64,000 nucleotides of DNA from Mahella australiensis 50-1 BON (GTDB lineage Bacteria > Bacillota > Clostridia > Mahellales > Mahellaceae), in contig NC_015520.1 in the NCBI RefSeq assembly GCF_000213255.1, forward strand, positions 826,001 to 890,000, written 5' to 3'. The position numbers were made by a program, and so were the translations under genes. Position 1 is the stretch's first letter; every line of letters begins with the position of its first letter. The notes below the pieces were generated by a model. It was not told the origin of the DNA. It saw only the letters and a program-made list of their open reading frames with translations, and made no database searches. Below are positions 27,245 to 35,919 of the stretch, in pieces.

Positions 27245-27269
27245 CGCTGGAAGAACTAAGGGGTATAAT
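27241..27269 (+). promoter_or_regulatory. Sigma-A promoter of recA
   Basis: TTGACG (27241-27246) and a perfect TATAAT (27264-27269) are 17 bases apart. The -35 box overlaps the end of cinA. Start is predicted near 27276, right at the LexA box. Confidence 0.8.
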
Positions 27270-27277
27270 AGAAAGGT

Positions 27278-27289
27278 GAACAAATGTTC
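27278..27289 (+). promoter_or_regulatory. LexA (DinR-type) SOS box for recA
   Basis: GAAC-AAAT-GTTC at 27278-27289 fits the Gram-positive SOS operator GAACnnnnGTTC. It lies at the predicted start site of recA, where bound LexA would block transcription. Confidence 0.85.
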
Positions 27290-27323
27290 GGTATATTGAC
27301 TGTTCGAAAGGATTGATAAACTG

Positions 27324-28361
27324 ATGATGGAAAAAGAACATGCCCTGGAAACAGCGTTGAGCCAGATAGAGAAGCGATTCGGCAAAGGTTCTATAATGAA
27401 GTTAGGTGATGATACCGCTCGGCTTAATGTTGAAGTAATACCTACCGGTTCACTTAGTCTCGATATAGCATTGGGGGTCGGTGGCGTACCAAGAGGTCGC
27501 GTGGTAGAGATATTTGGACCGGAGTCATCCGGGAAGACCACCGTAGCATTGCATATAGTAGCGCAAGCACAAAAAATCGGTGGAACAGCGGCCTTTATAG
27601 ACGCTGAGCATGCGCTGGATCCAGCCTATGCGAAACGATTAGGCGTAAATATAGATGATCTTTTAGTATCCCAGCCGGATACCGGTGAGCAAGCCCTTGA
27701 GATAGCCGAAGCATTGGTCAGAAGCGGTGCCGTGGATGTGGTTGTCATCGATTCAGTAGCTGCATTGGTACCACAGGCCGAGATAGACGGGGAGATGGGG
27801 GATGCCCATGTCGGTTTGCAGGCCAGACTTATGTCTCAGGCCCTTCGTAAATTAACCGGTGCCATAAGCAAATCTAAATCGGTAGCCATATTCATAAATC
27901 AATTGCGTGAAAAAGTAGGCGTTATGTACGGCAATCCAGAAACCACACCAGGGGGAAGGGCGCTCAAGTTCTATGCATCAGTACGCCTGGATGTACGCAA
28001 AGCCGATACTATTAAGAACGGTGCCGATGTAATAGGTACCCATACCAGGGTAAAGGTGGTTAAAAATAAGGTTGCGCCGCCGTTTAAGCAAGCCGAATTC
28101 GATATAATATACGGCGAAGGCATATCGCGCGAAAGCGATATACTGGATCTGGCTGTAGACCAGGACATTATAGCAAAAAGCGGGTCGTGGTATTCGTACA
28201 ATGATAATAGGATAGGGCAGGGCAAAGAGAATGCCAAGCAGTTTCTTAAAGATAATCCCGAGATATGCCGCGATATAGAAGAAAAAATAAGGGAACAATA
28301 TAAATTGGGCAAGGTAAAGCTTATATCGGCTGTCGATGAAGTCGAAGAGCCGGCCGAGTAA
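27324..28361 (+). CDS. recA: Recombinase RecA
   Basis: This 345-residue protein forms filaments on single-stranded DNA, drives strand exchange and activates LexA self-cleavage. Motifs include '[12 protein letters not shown]', Walker A '[13 protein letters not shown]', '[18 protein letters not shown]', '[22 protein letters not shown]', loop L2 '[35 protein letters not shown]' and an acidic C-terminus. Length is normal and there is no intein. It is SOS-regulated by the box at 27278 and followed 11 bases later by recX. Confidence 0.98.
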   Translation: MMEKEHALETALSQIEKRFGKGSIMKLGDDTARLNVEVIPTGSLSLDIALGVGGVPRGRVVEIFGPESSGKTTVALHIVAQAQKIGGTAAFIDAEHALDPAYAKRLGVNIDDLLVSQPDTGEQALEIAEALVRSGAVDVVVIDSVAALVPQAEIDGEMGDAHVGLQARLMSQALRKLTGAISKSKSVAIFINQLREKVGVMYGNPETTPGGRALKFYASVRLDVRKADTIKNGADVIGTHTRVKVVKNKVAPPFKQAEFDIIYGEGISRESDILDLAVDQDIIAKSGSWYSYNDNRIGQGKENAKQFLKDNPEICRDIEEKIREQYKLGKVKLISAVDEVEEPAE

Positions 28362-28372
28362 TTATTGCTGAT

Positions 28373-28846
28373 ATGCACAAACGTTCTCAACCGCCGAGCG
28401 CCGAAGCGCTTCTGCTCAAATTTCTATCCTATAGGCAACGCAGCCGTCATGAAATAGAGCAATATCTTCGTAATAAAGGCTGTGCGGATGAAGATATATC
28501 CGATCTTATAAATAAATATCAGGATATGGGCTATATAAATGACTCGGCATTTGCCGACATGTGGATAAGAGAACGTATGAGATTTAATCCGAAGGGTTAT
28601 GCGGCTATATGCGCTGAGCTTTATGCTAAGGGCGTAGATAGGGATATTATAGATCAAGCTTGGCGCGAGGCTCAGATCGATGAGCGCGGTATAGCTCGTG
28701 AGCTTATAGAAAGACGTTTTGATAAACATGATAAAGAGGCCATGCCCAAAGCTATGGCCTTTTTGATTCGCCGAGGCTTTAATAGATCGATGGCGTATGC
28801 TATAGTGAAAAATTTTTTTGTTGAAGGTACAGAGGACGATAGATGA
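28373..28846 (+). CDS. recX: RecA regulator RecX
   Basis: This 157-residue helical protein has the three-helix repeats of RecX: 'ALLLKFLSYRQRSRHEIEQYLRNKG', 'IDKYQDMGYINDSAFADMWIRERMRFNPKGYAAICAELYAKGVD' and a third near 'AMAFLIRRGFNRSMAYAIVKNFF'. RecX modulates RecA filament growth. Its start is near the recA end and its stop overlaps the next gene by an ATGA junction, so the SOS operon may run on into the nuclease genes. Confidence 0.9.
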   Translation: MHKRSQPPSAEALLLKFLSYRQRSRHEIEQYLRNKGCADEDISDLINKYQDMGYINDSAFADMWIRERMRFNPKGYAAICAELYAKGVDRDIIDQAWREAQIDERGIARELIERRFDKHDKEAMPKAMAFLIRRGFNRSMAYAIVKNFFVEGTEDDR

Positions 28847-29826
28847 GATTTCTCTTTTTGACTGATACACATATACGCGGTACTGCCCCGAGAGGTAGGC
28901 TAGACGATGTATATGATACGTTAAAGAACAAGTTGAATGAAGTAAGCGATATCGTGCATGAGCAGCGTGTGGATGTGGTGCTTCACGGCGGGGATTTTTT
29001 TGACCGCCCGGATATTTCACCTTCCATAGTCAGGGAATTCGCTGCCATATTTCAGAAATTTGACAAACCTATATACGGGGTGGCTGGCAATCACGATATA
29101 TACGGCCATAATCCAGCCACTATAGGCCGTACCATGGTAGGATTATTGGACGGCGTAAATATTATAAGGTTAATAGAACCATCAAATCCTGTTATATTCG
29201 AGGATGCTTCAATGCGCATACAGTTGACGGGACAGCCTTATACGTATGATATAGATTATAAAGATCGGCGCAAACAATATTATACCGTGTCCAAGCCGGC
29301 TAACGTTGATTTCGCCGTTCATATGGTGCATGGAATGTTGTTGGAAAAGAAGATATTTGAAGGGGCGGCTTACACCCTTATAGACGATATAGCCGATACC
29401 GAAGCCGATATAACGCTTAGCGGGCATTTTCATACCGGATTCGGCATAAAACGGATAAATGATAAATATTTTATAAATCCCGGCAGCCTTATACGCATGA
29501 CCAGCAGCATGGCAGAGATGGAGCGATGGCCAGCGGTGCTGATTTTGGATATAGATAAAGCTGAGGGGATATCAGTGAAGATTGAATGCCTTAAAAGCGC
29601 TAAGCCTGCTATGGAGGTGTTGGATAGAACATACATAGAGCAGGAGCAGATGAAAAAACAGAAACTGGCTACATTCTTTCAGGAAATAGGGGCGGCGGGC
29701 GAGTTCAAACGCCTTGATCTGTCGGCTATAGTGCAGCAGGTGGCCAATAATGAGCATATAGGCGATGAAGTAAAAGAAGAGGCATTGAGGCGTATAGCGG
29801 CAGCTGAACAATATGCGGAGATGTAA
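28843..29826 (+). CDS. SbcD/Mre11-like DNA repair exonuclease
   Basis: This 327-residue calcineurin-like phosphoesterase has the metal motifs in order: 'FLTDTHIRG' (DxH), 'LHGGDFFDRP' (GDxxD), 'AGNHDIYG' (GNHD), 'VHMVHGM' and 'SGHFHTGF' (GHxH). It matches the SbcD/Mre11 nuclease family, which processes DNA ends with an SMC-like ATPase partner. The partner is encoded directly downstream. Start overlaps recX (ATGA) and the end overlaps the ATPase gene (TAATG). Co-location with recA and recX supports a role in break repair. Confidence 0.85.
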   Translation: MRFLFLTDTHIRGTAPRGRLDDVYDTLKNKLNEVSDIVHEQRVDVVLHGGDFFDRPDISPSIVREFAAIFQKFDKPIYGVAGNHDIYGHNPATIGRTMVGLLDGVNIIRLIEPSNPVIFEDASMRIQLTGQPYTYDIDYKDRRKQYYTVSKPANVDFAVHMVHGMLLEKKIFEGAAYTLIDDIADTEADITLSGHFHTGFGIKRINDKYFINPGSLIRMTSSMAEMERWPAVLILDIDKAEGISVKIECLKSAKPAMEVLDRTYIEQEQMKKQKLATFFQEIGAAGEFKRLDLSAIVQQVANNEHIGDEVKEEALRRIAAAEQYAEM

Positions 29827-31280
29827 TGATGGCAGTTAATTATATTGAGAAGATACTGTTAGAGAATTTTCAATCGCATGAACATACAGAACTAGATTTA
29901 ACACCCGGGCTTAATATATTTGTAGGTCCTTCTGACAGCGGCAAAACGGCGATTATAAGGGCTATAAAGTGGGTGCTGTATAATGAACCGCGCGGCATGG
30001 AATTTATGAGGCAGGGAGCATCTTTCTGCCGGGTAACGCTGAGCATGTCTAATGGTTATACTATAGTGAGGGAGCGTTCCTCGTCATATAACCGATATAT
30101 TTTAATAGCTCAAGATGGCCAGAAACAGGTGTTCGAAGGTTTTGGCAATGAAATACCGGCTGAGATATTGAACGCTCATGGCATACGCAAAGTAGTATTG
30201 GATGAGAACAACGCTGTTAGCATAAACATAGGGCAGCAGCTTGAAGGGCCTTTCATGCTGACTGAAACAGGGGCTACGAGAGCCAAGGCCCTCGGCCGTC
30301 TGGTGGGCGTACACATAATAGATCGGGCTATGCAAAGCACTGTTACTGATATAACGAGGTTGTCGCAGCAGGTAAAACAATGGGATCGCGATATAGATAA
30401 TCTGAGCCAGTCTATAGAGCGATTCGATTACCTTCCACGGTTAGAGCAAGCTATAGAGCAAGAAGGTCGATGTATAGACCGCCTAGACCAGTTAACCGCG
30501 CGTTTGGATCGCCTTGCTGAAGTAAATCGGAATTTAAAGTCCATAGGAATGGAATCGCTCCAGAATCAAGCGATTCTAAGCAGGCTCGATGTTATACCTG
30601 CTTTGGAGAAGCATATACATAATGTAGAGGCATTAACGGCCAATCTTAAAGTGTTGAAAAATATAAATCGAAGATGGCTGGCTATCGAGAGCGATATTGC
30701 CCATGATAAAGCGATAATAAAAAGTATGGCAGGTTTACCTCAAGCACAGGCCGGTGTGGAGAAAGCATTGGCATCCAACCGTCTGCTCAATAAATATACT
30801 CAGATAAGCCTGGCTTTAACGGCTGTATATAGCGATATAAAAAAACAGCAAGAAGTTTTGCATAAGATTGAGAGGTTGGATGATTGTCAGCGTTGGCTCA
30901 ATTCGGCATCGAATGCGCTTATGAATCTAAAGCGCTTAGAAGCATTAAAAAAACGCCTTGAAACATCGAATACCGAATTAAGCAAGGCTGTAATACTTAA
31001 AGATGCATTACAGCAAGTCGACAAATGTCGATCTATGCTATCGGAAACCGAACGATATATGGTATTGCTGAACAGAATACGGGATTTATCCGGCCATCTC
31101 AAGGATGTGGATAAGCATATAGCGGAGGGACAGCGCTATATAACGCAGATTGAGCAAGAAATAAATGAAAAAGCCGAGCACTATGGAGAAATATTGATGA
31201 AGGTAGGGCGGTGTCCCGTGTGCATGTCTAAAATAGATGTTTCTACGGTGGAAGATATAGTGTCGGCATATAAAAGATGA
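29826..31280 (+). CDS. SbcC/Rad50-like ATPase, N-terminal half
   Basis: This 484-residue protein begins like SbcC/Rad50/RecF ATPases: 'IEKILLENFQSHEHTELDLTPGLNIFVGPSDSGKTAIIRAIKWVLYN' with the Walker A at about residues 33-42. It continues into a long helical, coiled-coil-prone region and ends with a CxxC (Cys463 and Cys466 in 'RCPVCMSKID') like one half of a Rad50 zinc hook. No Walker B or ABC signature is present; these are in the gene at 31558. The break falls just after the hook. It is preceded by the SbcD-like gene with overlapping start and stop. Confidence 0.8.
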   Translation: MMAVNYIEKILLENFQSHEHTELDLTPGLNIFVGPSDSGKTAIIRAIKWVLYNEPRGMEFMRQGASFCRVTLSMSNGYTIVRERSSSYNRYILIAQDGQKQVFEGFGNEIPAEILNAHGIRKVVLDENNAVSINIGQQLEGPFMLTETGATRAKALGRLVGVHIIDRAMQSTVTDITRLSQQVKQWDRDIDNLSQSIERFDYLPRLEQAIEQEGRCIDRLDQLTARLDRLAEVNRNLKSIGMESLQNQAILSRLDVIPALEKHIHNVEALTANLKVLKNINRRWLAIESDIAHDKAIIKSMAGLPQAQAGVEKALASNRLLNKYTQISLALTAVYSDIKKQQEVLHKIERLDDCQRWLNSASNALMNLKRLEALKKRLETSNTELSKAVILKDALQQVDKCRSMLSETERYMVLLNRIRDLSGHLKDVDKHIAEGQRYITQIEQEINEKAEHYGEILMKVGRCPVCMSKIDVSTVEDIVSAYKR

Positions 31281-31295
31281 TGGAGGTAAAGAAAC

Positions 31296-31544
31296 ATGGA
31301 TGATAATGAAAGGGTATTGGCGTCATTGAAAGAAGATTTGGAAAGGGCCAAGACCATGAAGGTAAAGGCGGAAACAAGATTGGAACAACTTCAAAAACAG
31401 CGCGATGAGCTTATAAAAGAATTGGCGGAACTTGGTATAGAACCCGAGCAGTTAGATGATGAGATAAAGCGACTGCAAAATGAAATAGATATGTTGATAA
31501 AGCAGGCTCGAGAACTTTTGCCGCCAGACTTATTAAAGCATTGA
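31296..31544 (+). CDS. Small coiled-coil protein between the two SbcC-like halves
   Basis: This 82-residue protein is almost entirely charged coiled coil with heptad-like Leu/Ile spacing ('LASLKEDLERAKTMKVKAETRLEQLQKQRDELIKELAELG'). It has its own GATGGAGGTAAAG ribosome site, so it is a true gene and not a frameshift remnant. No family recognised. It may bridge or lengthen the coiled coil between the N- and C-terminal ATPase halves, or may act as a separate clamp subunit. It lies 15 bases after the N-half gene. Confidence 0.65.
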   Translation: MDDNERVLASLKEDLERAKTMKVKAETRLEQLQKQRDELIKELAELGIEPEQLDDEIKRLQNEIDMLIKQARELLPPDLLKH

Positions 31545-31557
31545 GGTAATGCATATT

Positions 31558-32220
31558 ATGGATGCGAATAAGCAGCAGCTTGACGATATAAAACAACTAT
31601 ACAGGCGAGCCCAGGACGTCTACATGACAGAAAAGTCTAAATGCGATCAACTGCTAGCCATGAGGCAGCAAGTTCAAAAGCAAAAGGAAGAAGCGCAAAA
31701 GCAGTTGGATATACTGGAAAAGACCAGAATTTTGCTCGATCATGCTGCAGACTTTGCGAGGCAGCAGGCTAAAAATCAAATAGAGAGGTTGGTTACCAGT
31801 TGCCTGCAATTTATATTTCAAAGCGATATACGTTTTGAAATAGAGCTTTCAGAGCTGCGCAAGCGTCCTGAAGCCGAGTTTTATGTTATTTCAAACTATC
31901 AAGGAGATACGATGAAGGTACGACCACAGGAATCACGCGGCGGGGGTGTGGTAGATATAATCTCGCTGGCTATACGTATAGCCATGCTTCAATCCTATAA
32001 TCCGCCCATTGCCGGTCCGTTGGTATTGGATGAGCCTGCCAAACATGTCAGTGAAGAATATATAAACAACGTATCTGAATTCTTGAAAGAGATAAGCAGG
32101 ACATTTGGCCGTCAAGTGATAATGGTGACGCATAACCGGGTGCTGAGCGAGGTGGCCGATCGCATATATACTGTAGATTATGATGGAAGTACCAGCAAGA
32201 TATCTATAAGTGACTATTGA
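31558..32220 (+). CDS. SbcC/Rad50-like ATPase, C-terminal half
   Basis: This 220-residue protein starts with a short coiled coil (about residues 1-75). It then carries the C-terminal ATPase lobe of SMC-type proteins: 'VRPQESRGGGVVDIISLAIRIAMLQ' as the signature region, Walker B 'PLVLDEPAKHVSEEY' and 'QVIMVTHNRVLSEVADRIYTV' with the switch His. It lacks a Walker A, so it must pair with the product of the gene at 29826 to form an ATP site. ATG 31549 is an alternative start but is only one base after GAGGT; 31558 is better spaced. It ends the recA-recX-nuclease run. Confidence 0.8.
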   Translation: MDANKQQLDDIKQLYRRAQDVYMTEKSKCDQLLAMRQQVQKQKEEAQKQLDILEKTRILLDHAADFARQQAKNQIERLVTSCLQFIFQSDIRFEIELSELRKRPEAEFYVISNYQGDTMKVRPQESRGGGVVDIISLAIRIAMLQSYNPPIAGPLVLDEPAKHVSEEYINNVSEFLKEISRTFGRQVIMVTHNRVLSEVADRIYTVDYDGSTSKISISDY

Positions 32221-32306
32221 TAAATTTATTGCCTCATATTAGAATATATGAGGGTATTGCATTGATGCATTAGCTTCTATAAAATACATACTTTGGAGGT
32301 GTTATC

Positions 32307-34406
32307 GTGGATCTTTTGCTGTTAGCCCCTATCGGTTCTGTCCTGGCCTTGTTGTTTGCGGCTTATATGGCTTATACGGTAATGAAACACAGCGAGGGTA
32401 CCGAGGATATGCAACGTATAGCGCGGGCTGTCAGAGAGGGCGCCAATGCTTATCTTAAGCGGCAGTATACGGGCGTGGCCATATTTTTCGCTGTTATGTT
32501 TGTCGTATTGCTCATATTGGCACTCAATGGCTTCTTGACTATATTCGTTCCATTTGCCTTTTTGACAGGCGGTTTTTTTTCAGGCTTGTCGGGGTTCTTC
32601 GGCATGAAGATGGCTACTAACGCCAATGCCAGAACAACCAACGCTGCAAAGCAGAGCCTTAATGCGGGTTTGCGAGTGGCTTTCTCGGCCGGTACCGTTA
32701 TGGGCATGGTGGTGGTTGGTCTCGGTCTTTTAGATTTAAGTTTTTGGTATTATTTTCTAACATGGTTCTACAGGGATCTGGATGCTGCTGTTCGTATACA
32801 GAGCGTCACCAGCGCTATGCTGACATTCGGCATGGGTGCGAGCTCGATGGCGCTGTTCGCCAGGGTAGGCGGCGGCATATATACTAAGGCAGCAGATGTC
32901 GGCGCTGATCTTGTAGGCAAAGTGGAAGCTGGCATTCCTGAGGATGATCCGCGCAATCCTGCCGTCATAGCCGATAATGTCGGTGATAATGTCGGCGATG
33001 TAGCCGGTATGGGTGCTGACCTGTATGAATCATACGTAGGCTCCATAGTATCCACCAGTGCGCTGGCGGTTGCAGCGGGGCTTGGTGTTGACGGTGTTAC
33101 TATACCTATGACAATGGCTGCTATTGGTGTTATAGCGTCTATAATAGGTACGTTTTTCGTCCATGCCAAAGAAGATGCAAAGCAAAGCGTATTACTAGCT
33201 GCATTGCGTCGGGGTACGTACATAAGCGCAGCGCTGATAGCTGTCATATCATTCTTCCTAGTGTGGCAAGTGCTGGGTATGGAGCATATAGGCGTATACT
33301 TTGCTATATTGAGCGGTTTATTGGCTGGCGTCATAATAGGATACTTTACAGAATACTTCACGTCCGACTCATATAAGCCTACGCGCGATTTGGCGAGTAC
33401 ATCCACCACTGGTCCAGCTACCGTCATTATAGGGGGCTTGTCGTTGGGCATGCGTTCCACGTCTGTGCCGGTTATAGTAGTGGGTGCGGCGGTATTGGCC
33501 AGTTACTTCTTAGCAGGCGGTGCAGGGGATTTTAATATGGGCTTGTACGGCGTGGCTATAGCAGCGGTGGGCATGCTCAGCACATTGGGCATAACGCTTG
33601 CTACAGATGCTTACGGGCCGGTAGCTGATAATGCCGGCGGTATAGCCGAAATGTCCCATCAGGACCCAGAGGTTCGCCGTCGTACTGATGCGTTGGATTC
33701 ACTCGGCAATACCACAGCTGCTACCGGCAAGGGATTTGCTATAGGCTCGGCCGCTCTGACGGCTCTGGCCTTGATAGCATCGTTTACCGATGAAGTTGCG
33801 CGTATAGTGCAGACCCAGGGATTGGACTTTAAGCTGGATATATCGATACTCAATCCGCCTACGCTTGTGGGGTTGTTTGTGGGCGGCATGTTGCCGTTTT
33901 TGTTCTCATCCATGACCATGAGCGCTGTCGGCAGAGCCGCACAGAGCATAGTTATGGAAGTGCGTCGTCAGTTTAAGGAGATAAAAGGGCTTATGGAGGG
34001 CAAAGCCGAGCCCGATTACGCGCGGTGCGTCGACATATGCACACGCAATGCCCAGAAGGAAATGATAGCTCCTGCTTTGACGGCTATTGTAGCGCCTCTT
34101 TTAGTAGGATTTTTGCTTGGAGTAAACGGTGTAGCCGGTATGCTTGCCGGCGCTACAGTCAGCGGTTTTATATTGGCGGTCATGATGGCCAATTCGGGTG
34201 GCGCATGGGATAATGCCAAGAAATATATCGAAAGCGGCGAATACGGCGGCAAGGGTTCTGACAGCCATAAGGCGGCTGTGGTCGGAGATACTGTGGGTGA
34301 TCCGTTTAAGGATACATCCGGCCCGTCGATTAATATATTGATAAAATTGCTGTCTATGGTATCGGTTGTATTCGCGGCATTTATATTGCAGATATCGTTG
34401 TTTTGA
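32307..34406 (+). CDS. hppA: Membrane-bound K+-stimulated pyrophosphatase (ion pump)
   Basis: This 699-residue integral membrane protein, with about 16 helices, couples pyrophosphate hydrolysis to Na+ or H+ export. The substrate-binding motifs are 'KAADVGADLVGKVEAGIPEDDPRNPAVIADNVGDNVGDVAGMGADLYES' and the C-terminal 'GDTVGDPFKDTSGPSINILIKL'. The segment 'GNTTAATGKG' has Ala where K+-independent forms have Lys, indicating the K+-dependent class. The transported ion cannot be fixed by eye; many anaerobic members pump Na+. It starts at GTG after TTTGGAGGTG and ends at a strong terminator, so it is a single-gene unit. Confidence 0.96.
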   Translation: MDLLLLAPIGSVLALLFAAYMAYTVMKHSEGTEDMQRIARAVREGANAYLKRQYTGVAIFFAVMFVVLLILALNGFLTIFVPFAFLTGGFFSGLSGFFGMKMATNANARTTNAAKQSLNAGLRVAFSAGTVMGMVVVGLGLLDLSFWYYFLTWFYRDLDAAVRIQSVTSAMLTFGMGASSMALFARVGGGIYTKAADVGADLVGKVEAGIPEDDPRNPAVIADNVGDNVGDVAGMGADLYESYVGSIVSTSALAVAAGLGVDGVTIPMTMAAIGVIASIIGTFFVHAKEDAKQSVLLAALRRGTYISAALIAVISFFLVWQVLGMEHIGVYFAILSGLLAGVIIGYFTEYFTSDSYKPTRDLASTSTTGPATVIIGGLSLGMRSTSVPVIVVGAAVLASYFLAGGAGDFNMGLYGVAIAAVGMLSTLGITLATDAYGPVADNAGGIAEMSHQDPEVRRRTDALDSLGNTTAATGKGFAIGSAALTALALIASFTDEVARIVQTQGLDFKLDISILNPPTLVGLFVGGMLPFLFSSMTMSAVGRAAQSIVMEVRRQFKEIKGLMEGKAEPDYARCVDICTRNAQKEMIAPALTAIVAPLLVGFLLGVNGVAGMLAGATVSGFILAVMMANSGGAWDNAKKYIESGEYGGKGSDSHKAAVVGDTVGDPFKDTSGPSINILIKLLSMVSVVFAAFILQISLF

Positions 34407-34415
34407 AGTTTGAAT

Positions 34416-34445
34416 AAAGCCTCCTATAAAATAGGGGGCTTTTAT
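34416..34445 (+). terminator. Rho-independent terminator after hppA
   Basis: AAAGCCTCCT (34416-34425) pairs with AGGGGGCTTT (34433-34442) with one G-U pair, then TTATT. It separates hppA from the BMC locus. Confidence 0.85.
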
Positions 34446-34453
34446 TATATGTC

Positions 34454-34474
34454 AAATACAACAAAAATACAACA
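34454..34474 (+). repeat. Tandem 10-bp direct repeat upstream of the BMC promoter
   Basis: AAATACAACA occurs at 34454-34463 and again at 34465-34474, an 11-bp period (one helical turn), about 30 bases before the -35 box of the BMC operon. A second pair, TGATAAAAT, occurs at 34481-34489 and at 34522-34530 (over the -10). These are candidate regulator sites; no regulator gene is in the locus. Confidence 0.45.
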
Positions 34475-34501
34475 TAATTATGATAAAATCAAAAAATAAG
34501 C

Positions 34502-34530
34502 TTGACTATATATACTTTAATTGATAAAAT
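34502..34530 (+). promoter_or_regulatory. Sigma-A promoter of the BMC/lactate operon
   Basis: TTGACT (34502-34507) and TAAAAT (34525-34530) are 17 bases apart, with an AT-rich spacer. It is the only convincing promoter found at the head of the 15-kb BMC gene run; the larA start codon is about 27 bases after the predicted transcript start. Confidence 0.7.
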
Positions 34531-34562
34531 GAAGCATATAAGATGTAAAGGATGTAGCGCAG

Positions 34563-35861
34563 ATGAAAACCCGTTTCTTATATGGGAAAACAGGTATAAA
34601 TGTGGATATACCCGACAAGAATCTTGCAGGAATAGTACGCAAGCATACTATGCCGATCATAGATAACGCAGATAAGGCCATTGAAGAAGCTATTTTCAAT
34701 CCCATAGCAAGCTTACCATTATATGAATTGGCCAAGGGCAAGCGCACAGCTTGCATAGTGGTATCGGATATTACAAGGCCGGTGCCGAACAAGCTGCTTT
34801 TGCCGCCTATACTACGCTGCCTTGAGGCAGCGGGTATATCGAAGGATGATATAACCATCCTGATAGCCACGGGCATACATAGACCTAATTTAGACGATGA
34901 AATGATAGAGCTCCTTGGACAAGATATAGTGGATAATTATCGTGTAATCAACCATTATTCACAGAAGATGGACGATATGGCCTATTTAGGGCGGACATCT
35001 ATAAACAATATACCTATCTACGTTAACAAGTATTATGTACAAAGCGACTTAAAGATTATAACCGGTCTTATAGAACCTCATTTTATGGCCGGCTACTCAG
35101 GCGGCCGAAAGTCTATATGCCCGGGCATATCATCTATAGAAACGGTCAAATACATGCATATGCCTGGTATATTAGAACACCCTAAAGCTGGCAATTGTAT
35201 TGTCGAAGGCAATCCATTTCACATAGAAGCAACCGAGATAGCAAAAAAAGCAGGTGTAGATTTCGTAGCAAACGTAGTTATAGATGAAAATAGGCGAATA
35301 AGCGGCATCTTCTGCGGAGAACTTGAAGCGGCTCATGCGGCCGGTGTATCTTTTGCAGATAAGTATAGCCGCGTGGTATTAAACAATGTAAGCCGGCCTG
35401 TTGATATAGTTGTCACATCAACGGCAGGATATCCTTTGGATAAGACATATTACCAAACCGTCAAAGGATTTATAGGAGCGCTCAACGTCATAAAGGATGG
35501 TGGCACTATCGTCATGCTGTCGGAGTGCAGCGAGGGGCTGGGCAGCGCATCGTTTGTAGATGTGTTAAAACAGCTCAAGGCTATAGGGAATTACGATGCC
35601 TTTATCGGGCGCATATCCCATATAGAAAACTTTACAGTGGATCAGTGGGAAGTAGAGGAATTGGTAAAGGCATTGAAGAAGGTAAATATAATGCTCTATT
35701 CGTCCGATTTTGATAACTTTGATCTGACATTCGCTTCGAGAGTAGCATCGCCTGAAGAAGGCATAGCGCGTGCATTGGAGGTGCATGGGCAGGATTCTAC
35801 TATTTTAGCCATACCCGAGGGGCCGTATGTTATACCGTATCTGTCTGGTAATGCTTTATAA
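34563..35861 (+). CDS. larA: LarA-family nickel-dependent lactate racemase
   Basis: This 432-residue protein resembles LarA, which interconverts L- and D-lactate (or a related 2-hydroxy acid) using a nickel-pincer nucleotide. Residues matching the known active-site set are visible: His in 'ATGIHRP', His in 'EPHFMAGYSGG', the cofactor-linking Lys in 'GGRKSI' and a His in 'GILEHPKAG'. The cofactor genes larB, larC and larE are not in this window, so they must be elsewhere if it is active. It is the first gene of the BMC operon. The paired Etf-linked dehydrogenase at the far end argues for true lactate chemistry, but other LarA-like racemases exist. Confidence 0.85.
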   Translation: MKTRFLYGKTGINVDIPDKNLAGIVRKHTMPIIDNADKAIEEAIFNPIASLPLYELAKGKRTACIVVSDITRPVPNKLLLPPILRCLEAAGISKDDITILIATGIHRPNLDDEMIELLGQDIVDNYRVINHYSQKMDDMAYLGRTSINNIPIYVNKYYVQSDLKIITGLIEPHFMAGYSGGRKSICPGISSIETVKYMHMPGILEHPKAGNCIVEGNPFHIEATEIAKKAGVDFVANVVIDENRRISGIFCGELEAAHAAGVSFADKYSRVVLNNVSRPVDIVVTSTAGYPLDKTYYQTVKGFIGALNVIKDGGTIVMLSECSEGLGSASFVDVLKQLKAIGNYDAFIGRISHIENFTVDQWEVEELVKALKKVNIMLYSSDFDNFDLTFASRVASPEEGIARALEVHGQDSTILAIPEGPYVIPYLSGNAL

Positions 35862-35919
35862 TATTAACAGCAATGTATGCATATAAAAGAAGAAGTTTTA
35901 AGAGAGGAGAAAATAAACG

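Noticed and set aside
28843-32220. SbcC as a single gene broken by frameshifts (pseudogene)
   Set aside because: Each part has its own ribosome site, a sensible start and stop, and intact motifs at matching ends, so separate genes are more likely.
32768-33460. 230-residue minus-strand ORF inside hppA
   Set aside because: It is the antisense shadow of a low-complexity membrane gene; no ribosome site or known family.
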